Of a DNA stretch of 64,000 bases, positions 27,388 through 37,201 are shown in pieces (the stretch's first letter is position 1; the number at the start of each line of letters is the position of its first letter). The stretch spans positions 1 through 64,000 of the forward strand of contig NZ_JACVXA010000001.1 of NCBI RefSeq assembly GCF_014903745.1. The letters are read 5' to 3'. This DNA is from Mangrovicoccus algicola (lineage in GTDB: Bacteria > Pseudomonadota > Alphaproteobacteria > Rhodobacterales > Rhodobacteraceae). The notes under the pieces were generated by a model. The model was not told the DNA's origin and searched no databases. It saw nothing but the letters and a program-made list of their open reading frames with translations. The position numbers and the translations under genes are program-made.

Positions 27388-28106
27388 GCCTGGCCGTCAC
27401 CGATCTGAGCTATGCCTTCGGCAGGCGCAAGGCGCTGGACCACGTCAGCTTTGCCGTCGAGCCGGGCCGGTTCTGCGCGCTGCTGGGCCCCAACGGAGCG
27501 GGAAAGTCGACGCTCTACAACCTGCTGACCCGGCTTTACGTGCCCGATGCCGGCAGCATCCGCGTGGCCGGCCAGGACCTGGCGCGGCACCCGCGCCGGG
27601 CGCTGGCGCGGATGGGGGTGGTCTTCCAGGGCCAGACGCTGGATCTGGATCTGACGGTGATGCAGAATCTCCGCTATTTCGCCGCGCTCCAGGGCATTGC
27701 CGGGCGCGAGGCCACGCGCCGCGCCGAGGTGGCGATGGACCGGCTGGGCATTGCCGACCGGCGCCGCGACCGGGCGCGCGACCTCAATGGCGGGCACCGG
27801 CGGCGGCTGGAACTGGCCCGGGCGCTGCTGCACGACCCGGCGGTCCTGCTGATGGACGAACCGACCGTGGGGCTGGATGCGGCCGCCCGCGCCGCGCTGG
27901 TGGCCCATGTCCATGACCTTGCCGCGACCGGCGGGCTGACGGTGCTGTGGGCCACGCATCTGACCGACGAGATCGCGCCCGGCGACGACCTGGTGATCCT
28001 GCACCGGGGGCGCGTCCTGCGGCGCGGAAAGGCGGGCGAGATCGCCGGGACCCGGCCGCTGGAGCAGACCTTCCTCGACCTGACCGCGGCGGAGAGCGCG
28101 CCGTGA
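27384..28106 (+). CDS. ABC exporter ATP-binding protein (PQQ-cluster type)
   Basis: 240 residues. Walker A GPNGAGKST near residue 38; the signature is LNGGHRRRLELARAL, with Asn replacing the usual Ser of LSGGQ; Walker B VLLMDEPTVGLD; H-loop WATHLTDE. The NGG signature and partner permease resemble ABC exporters found near PQQ-dependent alcohol-dehydrogenase genes of methylotrophs. No PQQ or dehydrogenase gene is in the window, so the substrate is unknown. The GTG start has no good ribosome-binding site of its own and overlaps the stop of a nine-codon ORF. Confidence 0.82.
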   Translation: MSLAVTDLSYAFGRRKALDHVSFAVEPGRFCALLGPNGAGKSTLYNLLTRLYVPDAGSIRVAGQDLARHPRRALARMGVVFQGQTLDLDLTVMQNLRYFAALQGIAGREATRRAEVAMDRLGIADRRRDRARDLNGGHRRRLELARALLHDPAVLLMDEPTVGLDAAARAALVAHVHDLAATGGLTVLWATHLTDEIAPGDDLVILHRGRVLRRGKAGEIAGTRPLEQTFLDLTAAESAP

Positions 28107-28900
28107 GGCCCGGCATCTGGATGACCGCGCTCGGCGCGGTGCTGGCCCGCGAGATGCTGCGGTTCTGGCAGCAGCGCGCGCGGCTCTTCTCGGCGCTGGT
28201 GCGGCCGCTGGTGTGGTTCCTCGTCTTCGCCGCGGGGTTCCGCGCCGCGCTGGGACTGTCGATCATCCCGCCCTACCAGACCTACATCACCTACCAGACC
28301 TATATCGTGCCCGGGCTGTGCGGCATGATCCTGCTGTTCAACGGGATGCAATCCTCGCTGAGCCTGGTGCATGACCGCGAGACCGGGTCCATGCGGCTGC
28401 TGCTGACCGCGCCCCTGCCGCGCTGGTGGCTGCTTTTCGCCAAGCTGGCGGCGGGCACGGGCGTGTCGGTGATCCAGGTCTATGCCTTCCTGGCCATCGC
28501 CGCCTGTTTCGGCGTCGCGATGCCCTGGCAGGGCTATCTGATGGTGCTGCCCGCGCTGATGCTCGCGGGGCTGATGCTGGGGGCGCTGGGGCTGGCGCTG
28601 AGCGCGACGGTCACGCAGCTTGAGAATTTCGCCGGGGTGATGAATTTCGTCATCTTCCCCTGCTTCTTTTTGTCCAGCGCGCTCTACCCGCTGTGGCGCA
28701 TGGCCGAAAGCTCGGATCTCTTGCGCGACATCTGCGCGGCCAATCCCTTCACCCATGCGGTGGAGATGATCCGCTTCGCGCTTTACGGCCAGGTGAACGG
28801 AACGGCGGCGGGCTGGGTGTGCCTCGCCTTCGCGGTCTTCTCGGCGGCCGCGCTGCGCGGCTATGATCCGGCCCGGGGCATGATCCGGCGCAGGGGATAG
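28103..28900 (+). CDS. ABC-2 type exporter permease
   Basis: 265 residues with six hydrophobic segments and the ABC-2 layout: a long amphipathic N-terminus (REMLRFWQQRARLFSALVRPLVWFLVF), an extracellular loop (IIPPYQTYITYQTYIVPGLCG) and NFVIFPCFFLSSALYPLWRM before the last segments. It is the membrane partner of the preceding ATPase; GTGA overlap joins them. A start at ATG 28121, six codons in, is an alternative. It ends 7 bp from the convergent hisG stop. Confidence 0.85.
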   Translation: MRPGIWMTALGAVLAREMLRFWQQRARLFSALVRPLVWFLVFAAGFRAALGLSIIPPYQTYITYQTYIVPGLCGMILLFNGMQSSLSLVHDRETGSMRLLLTAPLPRWWLLFAKLAAGTGVSVIQVYAFLAIAACFGVAMPWQGYLMVLPALMLAGLMLGALGLALSATVTQLENFAGVMNFVIFPCFFLSSALYPLWRMAESSDLLRDICAANPFTHAVEMIRFALYGQVNGTAAGWVCLAFAVFSAAALRGYDPARGMIRRRG

Positions 28901-28907
28901 GGGCGGA

Positions 28908-29600
28908 TCACGCCGCCGCCAGCCTGTCCGTGATCTGCCCGAGGCTCGCCTGCTCGGCCGTGCCCCACGCCGCGCTCAGCGACCGGAACAGGTTGGCCTG
29001 GCTGGCATGGATCGGCGCCTCGCCCAGGATCTTCAGGTGGTTGGCGCGCAGCGTCTCGCCGGTGGAGGTGATGTCGGCAATCGCCTCGGCGGTGCCGTTC
29101 TTCACCGTGCCCTCGGTCGCGCCCTGGCTGTCGACCAGCTGGTAATCGGCCACCCCGTGCTGGCGCAGGTAGTCGCGCACCATCCGGTGATACTTGGTCG
29201 CGATCCGCAGCCGGTGGCCATGCTCGGCGCGGAACGCGGCAGCGGCGGCATCCAGGTCGGACAGCGTTTCCACATCCAGCCAGAATTTCGGCACGGCCAG
29301 GATCAGGTCGGCATGGCCGAACCCCATCAGCGACAGGCTCTCGACCCGGTCCTGCCAGCGCGCCAGCTTCTCGCGGACCAGGTCCGAGCCGGTGACGCCC
29401 AGATGGATGCGCCCGGCGGCCAGTTCGCGCGGGATCTCGCCCGCCGAAAGCAGCACCAGCTCGACCCCGTCCACGCCCGTGACCGAGCCCGCGTATTCGC
29501 GATCCGATCCGGTGCGCGCCAGATGGATGCCGCGATCGGCGAACCAGTCGAAGGTCTGTTCCATCAACCGCCCCTTGGAGGGCACCCCGAGCTTCAGCAT
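28908..29600 (-). CDS. hisG: ATP phosphoribosyltransferase, short catalytic subunit
   Basis: 230 residues, the short HisG form that lacks the C-terminal regulatory domain. LGVPSKGRLMEQT opens the protein and DSQGATEGTVKNGTAEAIADI holds the PRPP-binding loop. It performs the first step of histidine synthesis and requires HisZ for activity and feedback control. Its start overlaps the hisZ stop by 7 nt, so the hetero-octamer partners are coupled. Confidence 0.96.
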   Translation of the reverse strand: MLKLGVPSKGRLMEQTFDWFADRGIHLARTGSDREYAGSVTGVDGVELVLLSAGEIPRELAAGRIHLGVTGSDLVREKLARWQDRVESLSLMGFGHADLILAVPKFWLDVETLSDLDAAAAAFRAEHGHRLRIATKYHRMVRDYLRQHGVADYQLVDSQGATEGTVKNGTAEAIADITSTGETLRANHLKILGEAPIHASQANLFRSLSAAWGTAEQASLGQITDRLAAA

Positions 29601-30697
29601 TGGGCTTCCCTCAGCTTCAGGACCTGTTCGGGCCGGATCACCCCGCCCACGGCCGGGGCGGCGCGGCCATTGCCCAGCACCCGGGTCATGGCGTCATAGC
29701 GCCCGCCCGAGGCCAGGGGCGGCCAGTTGTCGGGCCGCTGGCCGTCGACGAGGAAGCCGAAGACGAACCCGTCGTAATATTCCAGCGAGGTGCGGCCGAA
29801 ACTGCCCTCGAATTCCAGCGCGTCCAGGTCGATGCCGCGCGATTCCAGCGCCGCCAGCCGCGCCTCCATCCGGGCCGCTGCCGCCGACAGGCTGGGGATC
29901 ACCCCGGACATCTCGCGCAGGGGGGCCGCCATCGCCCAGGCCGCCCCGCGCAGCCGCAGGATGCGGTCGACCAGCGCGACCTGCTCCGCCGGGATCGGCG
30001 GTTCCTCGGCATCGGCGGCCAGCCGTTCCAGCCGCGCCAGGACCTCGCCCCCGCTGCGCAGCCCGATTTCCGGACCGGCCTCGGCCAGGACATCCGCGCC
30101 TGCCTTGACCCGCGCCAGAAGCCCGCCGCGCAGCCCGTCCAGCCCCGCAGGCGCCGCATAGCGCGCCAGCAGCGCCTTGAACCGTTCCGGCCGCCACAGG
30201 TGGCGCCGCAGCGCCGCCTTGCGGATCGCCGTCGTCTCCAGCCCCTCGACCGCCGCGATCAGCACGCCGATATCGCCGGTCACCGCGCGCACCGGCAGGT
30301 CCGACAGTTCCGCCGCGATGGTGGCGAAGACCTCGGCATCGGCCTCGGCCGGATCGCCGCCGAAGATCTCCAGCCCGGTCTGGAAATATTCCGTGGGCCT
30401 CTCGGGATGCTCGTCCTGCTGGCGGAAGATCAGCCCCGAATAGGCATAGCGCGCCTCGGTCCGGCCGCTTTCCATATGCGCCTGCACGACCGAGACGGTG
30501 AAATCCGGGCGCAGCATCTGCTCCCCGCGCAGCGGATCGGCCGTCACATAGGCGCGCGCGCGGATATCCTCGCCGTAAAGGTCCAGAAGCGTATCGGCCG
30601 GCTGCAGGATCTCGGCCTCGAAAGGCTCCGCCCCCTGCGCCTCGAAGACCCGGCGGATGCGGTGCGCCTCGTCGCGGATCGCCGCGCGGTCAGGCAT
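29594..30697 (-). CDS. hisZ: ATP phosphoribosyltransferase regulatory subunit
   Basis: 367 residues with the class II aminoacyl-tRNA synthetase-like core of His[35 protein letters not shown] (HisS motif 2-like) and [25 protein letters not shown]. It has no anticodon-binding domain. It is a HisS paralogue that binds histidine and activates short HisG. The order hisS-hisZ-hisG, with 8- and 7-nt overlaps, places parent, paralogue and partner in one transcript. Confidence 0.93.
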   Translation of the reverse strand: MPDRAAIRDEAHRIRRVFEAQGAEPFEAEILQPADTLLDLYGEDIRARAYVTADPLRGEQMLRPDFTVSVVQAHMESGRTEARYAYSGLIFRQQDEHPERPTEYFQTGLEIFGGDPAEADAEVFATIAAELSDLPVRAVTGDIGVLIAAVEGLETTAIRKAALRRHLWRPERFKALLARYAAPAGLDGLRGGLLARVKAGADVLAEAGPEIGLRSGGEVLARLERLAADAEEPPIPAEQVALVDRILRLRGAAWAMAAPLREMSGVIPSLSAAAARMEARLAALESRGIDLDALEFEGSFGRTSLEYYDGFVFGFLVDGQRPDNWPPLASGGRYDAMTRVLGNGRAAPAVGGVIRPEQVLKLREAQC

Positions 30698-32168
30698 CGG
30701 ACTTGTCCAGCAGCTTGCGGATCTCGGCGACCAGGTCGCTGCGCGCGATCTCGAACTGGGCGGGCTGGGATTTCCATTCCTCGAGGCTGGCCTCGGCCGC
30801 GATCTTCGCGCCCAGCACCAGGTCCTTGATCTGCACCACGCCGCGATCGGCCTCGTCCGAGCCCTGGATGACGGCGACCGGCGCATCGCGCTTGTCCGCG
30901 TATTTCAGCTGGTTGCCGAAATTCTTGGGATTGCCCAGATAGACCTCGGCGCGGATGCCCGCATTGCGCAGCTCGGCCACCATCTCCTGATAGGCGCCCA
31001 TGCGGTCGCGATCCATGACGGTGACGATCACCGGCCCGGTCGTGGCGCCGCCCATCCGGCCCTTGGCCCGCAGCGCCGCCAGCAGCCGATCGACGCCGAT
31101 GGAGACGCCCGTCGCCGGGACCTCCTGGCCGGTGAAGCGTTTCACCAGGTCGTCATAGCGCCCGCCGCCCGAGACCGAGCCGAACTGCCGCGGACGGCCC
31201 TTCTCGTCGAGGATCTCGAAGGTCAGCTCCGCCTCGAAGACCGGGCCGGTGTAATAGCCCAGGCCGCGCACCACCGAAGGGTCGATCTCGATCCGGTCGC
31301 TGCCATAGCCCTGCGCGCCCAGCAGCTCGGCCATGGTCTCCAGCTCGGCCACGCCCTCCGCGCCGACCGCCGAGGCGCCGATCGCGTCGCGCAGATTGGC
31401 CAGGGTCCGGCCCGCATCCGCGCCCTTCGAGGTCAGGAAGGCCAGGACCGGCGCCGCCTGGTCGTCCGACAGCCCCACGCCGTCGATATAGGCGCCCGAG
31501 GCGTCCAGACGGCCCTTGCCCAGAAGCTCGCGCACGCCCGCCTCGCCGACCTTGTCGAACTTGTCGATGGTGCGCAGGACGGCGGCCTGCTGGGCGTCAT
31601 CGGCCAGGCCCATCGTCTCCAGCACGCCGTTGAGCACCTTGCGGTTGTTGACCCGCACCAGGTAATCGCCGCGCGGGATGCCCACGACTTCCAGCACATC
31701 CGACAGCATCGCGCAGATCTCGGCATCCGCGGCGACGGTCGGCGCGCCGACCGTATCGGCATCGCATTGATAGAACTGGCGGAACCGGCCGGGCCCCGGT
31801 TTCTCGTTGCGCCAGACCGGCCCCATCGCATAGCGGCGATAGGGGGTCGGCAACTCGTTGCGGTGCTGGGCATAGACCCGCGCCAGCGGCGCGGTCAGGT
31901 CATAGCGCAGCGCCACCCAGCCGCTATCCTCCTCCTGCCAGGCAAAGACGCCCTCGTTCGGGCGGTCCACATCGGGCAGGAATTTCCCCAGCGCCTCGAC
32001 GGTCTCGACCGCGGAACTCTCCAGCGCCTCGAAGCCGTAGAGGTGGTAAACCTCGGCGATGCGGTCCAGCATGGCCTTGCGCTCGGCCACATCCGCGCCG
32101 AAATAGTCGCGGAACCCCTTGGGGGTCTCGGCCTTCGGCCGGGGAGCTTTCTTTACCTTGGCAGCCAT
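30690..32168 (-). CDS. hisS: Histidyl-tRNA synthetase
   Basis: 492 residues. Class II core with [34 protein letters not shown] (motif 3 region) and a C-terminal anticodon-binding domain ([18 protein letters not shown] onward). The start ATG 32168 ([23 protein letters not shown]) is favoured, with GTGAGG upstream; the frame stays open further. It charges tRNA-His and heads the hisS-hisZ-hisG operon. Confidence 0.96.
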   Translation of the reverse strand: MAAKVKKAPRPKAETPKGFRDYFGADVAERKAMLDRIAEVYHLYGFEALESSAVETVEALGKFLPDVDRPNEGVFAWQEEDSGWVALRYDLTAPLARVYAQHRNELPTPYRRYAMGPVWRNEKPGPGRFRQFYQCDADTVGAPTVAADAEICAMLSDVLEVVGIPRGDYLVRVNNRKVLNGVLETMGLADDAQQAAVLRTIDKFDKVGEAGVRELLGKGRLDASGAYIDGVGLSDDQAAPVLAFLTSKGADAGRTLANLRDAIGASAVGAEGVAELETMAELLGAQGYGSDRIEIDPSVVRGLGYYTGPVFEAELTFEILDEKGRPRQFGSVSGGGRYDDLVKRFTGQEVPATGVSIGVDRLLAALRAKGRMGGATTGPVIVTVMDRDRMGAYQEMVAELRNAGIRAEVYLGNPKNFGNQLKYADKRDAPVAVIQGSDEADRGVVQIKDLVLGAKIAAEASLEEWKSQPAQFEIARSDLVAEIRKLLDKSDA

Positions 32169-32251
32169 GGCGCACCTCACCCTTGTCTCGGGCGCCGCTC
32201 TAGCCCAAGGGGGCACGGGGGGCAAGGCACGGGCAGGATACGGAGGCGCTT

Positions 32252-32455
32252 ATGACCGACACGCAGGCACTGGAAGAGAAGATCGCCCATCTGGAACGGA
32301 TGGTCGCGGACCTGTCCGACGAGGTGGCGCGGCGCGGCCGCGAAACCGACCGGCTGTCGCGGCTGGTCGGGATGCTGGCCGAACGCGAGGCCGCGCGCGA
32401 GGCGGATGGCGCGGATTTCATCCCCCTGGCCGACCAGCGCCCGCCGCATTGGTAG
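32252..32455 (+). CDS. slyX: SlyX-family protein
   Basis: 67 residues: MTDTQALEEKIAHLERMVAD starts a single coiled coil (to about residue 48), followed by the conserved FIPLADQRPPHW tail of SlyX. Function is unknown in the family. ATG has GGAGG upstream. Divergent from hisS. Confidence 0.88.
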   Translation: MTDTQALEEKIAHLERMVADLSDEVARRGRETDRLSRLVGMLAEREAAREADGADFIPLADQRPPHW

Positions 32456-32837
32456 CACCGGGGCGTCACGCAGGGGCACCAGCACAGCGGGGCCGCCACA
32501 TCGGCGGCTGCCACGTCCCGGACCGGGTGCCGGGGCCAGCCGCAGGCGCCCGGCCGGCTCGGCTCCAAGGCGTGACAGCAGGTGGCCCGGACTCTATCCC
32601 GCCCCCCCTTCCCGGACCCCATGATCAGCTCTGCCTCGACAAGGGCGCAGCTTGGCCTGATCCCGGCCGCGACGAAGGCCTGCCCGCCGCCTGCCCGCGC
32701 GCGAAGCCGGCTGCCGCGCCGCCAGGGTCGCCAGGCAGGAGTGATCCTGCCGCACACGACCCTGCTTTCCTGCCGATGCCTTCGCGCCGGCCCGGGCGGC
32801 TCCGGGACGTTTCGCGGCATGGCCCGGGACGGCGCCC
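32456..32837. other. 382-bp stretch without a convincing gene
   Basis: Between convergent slyX and the cysteine-protease gene. Frames on both strands give only Arg/Ala/Pro-rich shadows without motifs. A small GCCGCC-ACATC-GGCGGC stem-loop at 32492-32508 could end slyX transcription; nothing else is seen. Confidence 0.5.
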
Positions 32838-33470
32838 TCACATCCGGCGGATGCGGATATCCACGGCAAACAGCCGTTCGGGCGCCTCGGCCGGGGCCAG
32901 GTGGCGCAGATTGGCGGTCCCGGTCCAGGGGTCGCGCAGGGTCAGGGTCTCGGGCCGCATCGGACGGCCCGGCGCATCGACATAGCTCATTTCGGTCAGC
33001 ACCATGGAATGCCCGGCGCTGCCGACGATCAGCGGCCGCGCGCTCAGCGCCTCGACCAGCGGCGCGAAGGCCTCTTGCGACGGGGTTTCCGCCGCCAGGT
33101 CGCCCAGCCGCCGCGCGGTCACGAGGAAACTGCGCCCGGTGTCATCGACCCAGCCGCCCGTGGCCGCCATCAGCCGCGCCGCATCATTGTCCCGCCCGCA
33201 GGCGCCCGTCCGCCGCATGTGCCACAGCACCGACCCGGCGGAGACCGACATGCCGTAGCCGGTCAGCACATAGGCCAGGCAATTGGCCCAGCAGGAAGAC
33301 CGGCAGTCCTGCGGATCGATGAAGGGCGCATCCGGGAAACCCACCTGGCAGCGCACCTCACCCGGTTGCGCACGGTAGCAGCCATGCGCAGCCCCGGCCC
33401 GGGCAAGCCCGGGCATGGTCGTGGCGATACAGGCGGCAGCCCCGCCGCCCAGGACGTCACGTCGATTCAT
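32838..33470 (-). CDS. Tat-exported papain-like cysteine protease-fold protein
   Basis: 210 residues. MNRRDVLGGGAAACIATTMPG has a twin-arginine leader. The mature part holds a plausible papain/C39-type triad: Cys60 in CRSSCWANCLAYVL, His154 in SAGHSMVLTE and Asp180 in RDPWTG. Additional cysteines (31, 41, 56, 64, 91) suggest disulfides or metal binding and explain export folded through Tat. Substrate unknown. ATG 33470 has GGAGGGG 5 nt upstream; a start 15 nt earlier would hide the Tat motif. It stands alone between slyX and dnaE. Confidence 0.75.
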   Translation of the reverse strand: MNRRDVLGGGAAACIATTMPGLARAGAAHGCYRAQPGEVRCQVGFPDAPFIDPQDCRSSCWANCLAYVLTGYGMSVSAGSVLWHMRRTGACGRDNDAARLMAATGGWVDDTGRSFLVTARRLGDLAAETPSQEAFAPLVEALSARPLIVGSAGHSMVLTEMSYVDAPGRPMRPETLTLRDPWTGTANLRHLAPAEAPERLFAVDIRIRRM

Positions 33471-33592
33471 CTGGCCCCTCCGCAAGGAGACGCCCCCACG
33501 CGGGGCGGTCTACCAGCAGAGACTTAAGCGCCGGTTTGCGCAACCCCGCCGCAAATGCGGAAATATGCGCAACTCTAGGCAATTCGCGAGGA

Positions 33593-36500
33593 TCACAGAT
33601 CCTCGACAAGCTCGACCCCCGGCAGCGACTTCACCGCCCCCTTGATCTGCGGCGTCACCACGTATTCGCCCAGATCGACCAGGCCGTCCCCTTCATAGCC
33701 CGCGCGGTTCATCCGCAGCAGCAGCTGCACCGGCGCCCGGCGCTGGCGGCGGGCCTCCTCGGTGGCGCGCGCCAGCAGATCGGCGATCATCGCCGCCGGG
33801 CCGCCGGGCGCGGCCTCGGCATCCAGCGTCACGCGCATCCCCACCGGCCCGGCCTGCGCGGCGACGTCATCCACCGGCGTCACCGTCCGGCACAATAGCT
33901 TCAGCTGGTCGGACTCGCTCTCCGCCTCCACCGTCAGCACGACATTCTGCCCCGGCTCCAGCAGGTCGCGGCTCTGCTCCAGCGTGTCGGAGAAGACCGT
34001 CACCTCGTAAAGCCCGGTCGGATCGGAGAGCTGCACGAAGGCAAAGCGGTTGCCGCGGCTGGACTTGCGCTCCTGGCGCGCGGCGACGGCCCCGGCCAGC
34101 TTGGCGATCACCTTCCCGTCGCGCCGCGCCGCCTGCGCGACCTCGGCCAGGGTCTGGACCTTCTGCCGTTTCAAGGGCGCCATGTAATCATCCAGCGGGT
34201 GCCCCGACAGGTAGAACCCGATCGCCTTGTGCTCCTCGCCCAGCCTTTCGGTCGGCAGCCAGTCCGAGATGTCGCGCAGCCGCGGTTCGGGCAGATCCTC
34301 CCCCGCCTCGCCGAACAGCGACACCTGGTTGGAGGCGCGCTGCTCGTGGATCGCCGCGGAATAGGCAACCAGCTGATCCAGCGCGGCGAAGACCCGGTGG
34401 CGGTTGCGGTCGAGCTGGTCGAAGGCGCCCGCGCGCGCCAGCATCTCCAGCGGGCGCTTGCCCACCCGTTTCAGATCAACCCGGCGGGCGAAATCGAAAA
34501 GCGTCGCGAAGGGTTTCCCCGTCCCGCCCCGGGCCTGACCCGGGGCCTCCCCGCCGCCCCGCGCCTCGGTGATCAGCCGCATCGCCTCCAGGCCGACATT
34601 CTTCAGCGCGCCCAGCCCGTAGACGATCCGCCCGTCCTCCACCGTGAAGGTCTCGGCCGAGCGGTTGACACAGGGCGGCACGATCTCGATCTCCAGCCGC
34701 CGCCGCGCCTCCTCGGCATAGACCGAGAGCTTGTCGGTCAGATGGATGTCGCAATTCATCACCCCGGCCATGAATTCCACCGGGTGGTTCGCCTTCAGCC
34801 AGGCGGTCTGGTAGGACACGACCGCATAGGCGGCGGCGTGGGACTTGTTGAACCCGTAATTGGCGAATTTCTCCAGCAGGTCGAAGACCTCGGTCGCCTT
34901 CTTCCTGTCGACGCCGTTGCGGGCCGCGCCCTCCTCGAATTTGGGGCGCTCCGCATCCATCGCCTCCTTGATCTTCTTGCCCATGGCCCGGCGCAGAAGG
35001 TCGGCGCCGCCGAGGCTGTAGCCCGCCATTTCCTGGGCGATCTGCATCACCTGTTCCTGGTAGACGATGATGCCCTGGGTCTCGGCCAGGATATGGTCGA
35101 TCAGCGGATGGATGGAGGTGATCTCGCGCAGGCCGTTCTTGACCTCGCAATAGACCGGGATGTTCTCCATCGGACCGGGCCGGTAAAGCGCCACCAGCGC
35201 CACGATATCCTCGATGCAGGTGGGCTTCATCCGCCGCAGCGCATCCATCATGCCCGAGCTTTCCACCTGGAACACGGCGACCGTCTTGGCCTCGGCATAG
35301 AGCCGGTAGGTGCGCGCGTCATCCAGCGGGATGGCGTTGATCTGCCCCTCCGTCCCCGGCTCGGGCCGGTAAAGCTGGGCGCCGTCGGCGGCGACATGCA
35401 GCGTGCGGCCCTGCCCCTCGATCAGGTCGATGGCGTTCTGGATCACGGTCAGGGTCTTGAGCCCGAGGAAGTCGAACTTCACCAGACCGGCCTGCTCCAC
35501 CCATTTCATGTTGAACTGGGTCGCGGGCATGTCCGAGCGCGGATCCTGGTAGAGCGGCACCAGCGCATCCAGCGGCCGGTCGCCGATCACGACGCCCGCG
35601 GCATGGGTGGAGGCGTTGCGCAACAGCCCCTCGACCTGCTGGCCATAGGTCAGCAGGCGGTTCACCACCTCCTCGGATTTCGCCATCTCCGCCAGCCGCG
35701 GCTCGTCCTTCAGCGCCTGCTCGATCGAGACGGGTTTCACGCCCTCCACCGGGATCATCTTGGACAGGCGGTCGACCTGGCCGAAGGGCATCTGCAGCAC
35801 CCGGCCGACATCGCGCACCGCCGCCTTCGACAGGAGCGCGCCGAAGGTGATGATCTGGCCCACCTTGTCGCGGCCGTATTTCTCCTGGACGTATCGGATC
35901 ACCTCCTCGCGGCGGTCCATGCAGAAGTCGATGTCGAAATCGGGCATCGACACCCGCTCGGGGTTGAGGAACCGCTCGAACAGCAGGCTGTAGCGCAGGG
36001 GATCGAGGTCGGTGATGGTCAGCGCATAGGCCACCAGGCTGCCCGCGCCCGAGCCCCGCCCCGGCCCGACCGGGATGTCGTGATCCTTGGCCCATTTGAT
36101 GAAATCGGCCACGATCAGGAAATAGCCCGGGAACCCCATCCCCTCGATGATGCCCAGCTCGAAATCCAGCCGCTTGTGATACTCCTCGACGCTGACCGCA
36201 TGGGGGATCACGGCCAGGCGCGCCTCCAGCCCGGCGCGGGCCTGGCGCCGCAGCTCCTCGACCTCGTCATCGGCGAATTTCGGCAGGATCGGCGGGCGGG
36301 TGGAGGCGGCGAAGGCACAGCGCCGGGCGATCTCCACGGTGTTCTCCACCGCCTCGGGCAGGTCGGCGAAGAGCGCGACCATCTCGGCGGGGGATTTCAG
36401 GTAATGCTGCGGCGTCAGGCGGCGGCGCGGCTGGGACTGGTCGACATAGGCGCCCTCGGCGATGCAGATCAGCGCGTCATGCGCCTCGTACATGTCCGGC

Positions 36501-37147
36501 TTGGGGAAATAGACGTCATTCGTGGCCACCAGCGGCAGGTTCATCGCATAGGCCATCTCGACATGGCCCCTCTCGGTCAGACGCTCCGCCTCGGGCTGGC
36601 CGTCCTCGCCGGGATGGCGCTGCAGCTCGACATAGAGCCGGTCGGGATAGGTCCGCGCGAGGAAGCTCAGGAAGGCCTCGGCCTTGGGACGGTGCCCCGC
36701 CTGCAGGAGCCGGCCCACCGGCCCGTCCGGCCCGCCCGAGAGGCAGATCAGCCCCGCCGCGTGGCGCGCCAGCTCCTCCGGCGTGACATGCGGCTCCTCG
36801 CCGGGACGCGCGAGGTAAAGCGCCGAGTTCAGCTTCATCAGGTTGCCATAGCCGGTCTCGTCCTGCGCCAGCAGCACGACGGGCGCGGGCGGCAGGACCT
36901 TCTCGCCCGGCACCGGCGGGGCGTATTTCACCGAGACCTGGCAGCCGAGGATCGGCTGCACCCCGGCCTTCGCGGCGCCGAGGGAAAATTCCAGCGCGGC
37001 GAACATGTTGTCGGTATCGGTGACGGCCACGGCGGGCATGTCCATCGCCGCGATCTGCCCGGGCAGCTTCTTGACGCGCATGGCGCCTTCGAGAAGCGAG
37101 TATTCGGTATGCAGGCGGAGATGGATGAATCGGGGAGCGCTGGTCAT
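33593..37147 (-). CDS. dnaE: DNA polymerase III alpha subunit
   Basis: 1184 residues, full-length DnaE1. An N-terminal PHP domain (FIHLRLHTEYSLLEGAM) is followed by the C-family polymerase core with VGPGRGSGAGSLVAY and the catalytic MPDFDIDFCMDRREEV. Then come the tandem HhH region (DLKRVGKRPLEMLARAGAFD) and an OB fold (KLAGAVAARQERKSSRGNRFAFVQLSD). It is the replicative polymerase. A 13-residue Gly/Ala/Arg/Pro insert near residue 865 coincides with a palindromic repeat (see 34526-34546). Divergent from the histidine kinase gene. Confidence 0.97.
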   Translation of the reverse strand: MTSAPRFIHLRLHTEYSLLEGAMRVKKLPGQIAAMDMPAVAVTDTDNMFAALEFSLGAAKAGVQPILGCQVSVKYAPPVPGEKVLPPAPVVLLAQDETGYGNLMKLNSALYLARPGEEPHVTPEELARHAAGLICLSGGPDGPVGRLLQAGHRPKAEAFLSFLARTYPDRLYVELQRHPGEDGQPEAERLTERGHVEMAYAMNLPLVATNDVYFPKPDMYEAHDALICIAEGAYVDQSQPRRRLTPQHYLKSPAEMVALFADLPEAVENTVEIARRCAFAASTRPPILPKFADDEVEELRRQARAGLEARLAVIPHAVSVEEYHKRLDFELGIIEGMGFPGYFLIVADFIKWAKDHDIPVGPGRGSGAGSLVAYALTITDLDPLRYSLLFERFLNPERVSMPDFDIDFCMDRREEVIRYVQEKYGRDKVGQIITFGALLSKAAVRDVGRVLQMPFGQVDRLSKMIPVEGVKPVSIEQALKDEPRLAEMAKSEEVVNRLLTYGQQVEGLLRNASTHAAGVVIGDRPLDALVPLYQDPRSDMPATQFNMKWVEQAGLVKFDFLGLKTLTVIQNAIDLIEGQGRTLHVAADGAQLYRPEPGTEGQINAIPLDDARTYRLYAEAKTVAVFQVESSGMMDALRRMKPTCIEDIVALVALYRPGPMENIPVYCEVKNGLREITSIHPLIDHILAETQGIIVYQEQVMQIAQEMAGYSLGGADLLRRAMGKKIKEAMDAERPKFEEGAARNGVDRKKATEVFDLLEKFANYGFNKSHAAAYAVVSYQTAWLKANHPVEFMAGVMNCDIHLTDKLSVYAEEARRRLEIEIVPPCVNRSAETFTVEDGRIVYGLGALKNVGLEAMRLITEARGGGEAPGQARGGTGKPFATLFDFARRVDLKRVGKRPLEMLARAGAFDQLDRNRHRVFAALDQLVAYSAAIHEQRASNQVSLFGEAGEDLPEPRLRDISDWLPTERLGEEHKAIGFYLSGHPLDDYMAPLKRQKVQTLAEVAQAARRDGKVIAKLAGAVAARQERKSSRGNRFAFVQLSDPTGLYEVTVFSDTLEQSRDLLEPGQNVVLTVEAESESDQLKLLCRTVTPVDDVAAQAGPVGMRVTLDAEAAPGGPAAMIADLLARATEEARRQRRAPVQLLLRMNRAGYEGDGLVDLGEYVVTPQIKGAVKSLPGVELVEDL
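34526..34546. repeat. Palindromic repeat in frame within dnaE
   Basis: GCCCCGGG-CCTGA-CCCGGGGC: perfect 8-bp arms and a 5-nt loop. It encodes APGQARG near residue 868 of DnaE, between LITEARGG and the conserved FATLFDFARRVDLKRVGKR. The extra Gly/Ala/Arg/Pro residues look like an insertion relative to the DnaE pattern I know. The sequence is like short REP-type palindromes common in GC-rich alphaproteobacteria. Confidence 0.65.
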
Positions 37148-37201
37148 GGGCCAAGCCTATGCCCTCGCCGGAGGCTGGAAAAGAGCCAAGCGCCCGCGCT
37201 C

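Noticed and set aside
33400-33420. GCCCGGG-rich repeat in the Tat signal sequence as a second copy of the dnaE palindrome
   Set aside because: Different sequence and loop; it simply encodes the PGLARAG end of the signal peptide with GC-rich codons.
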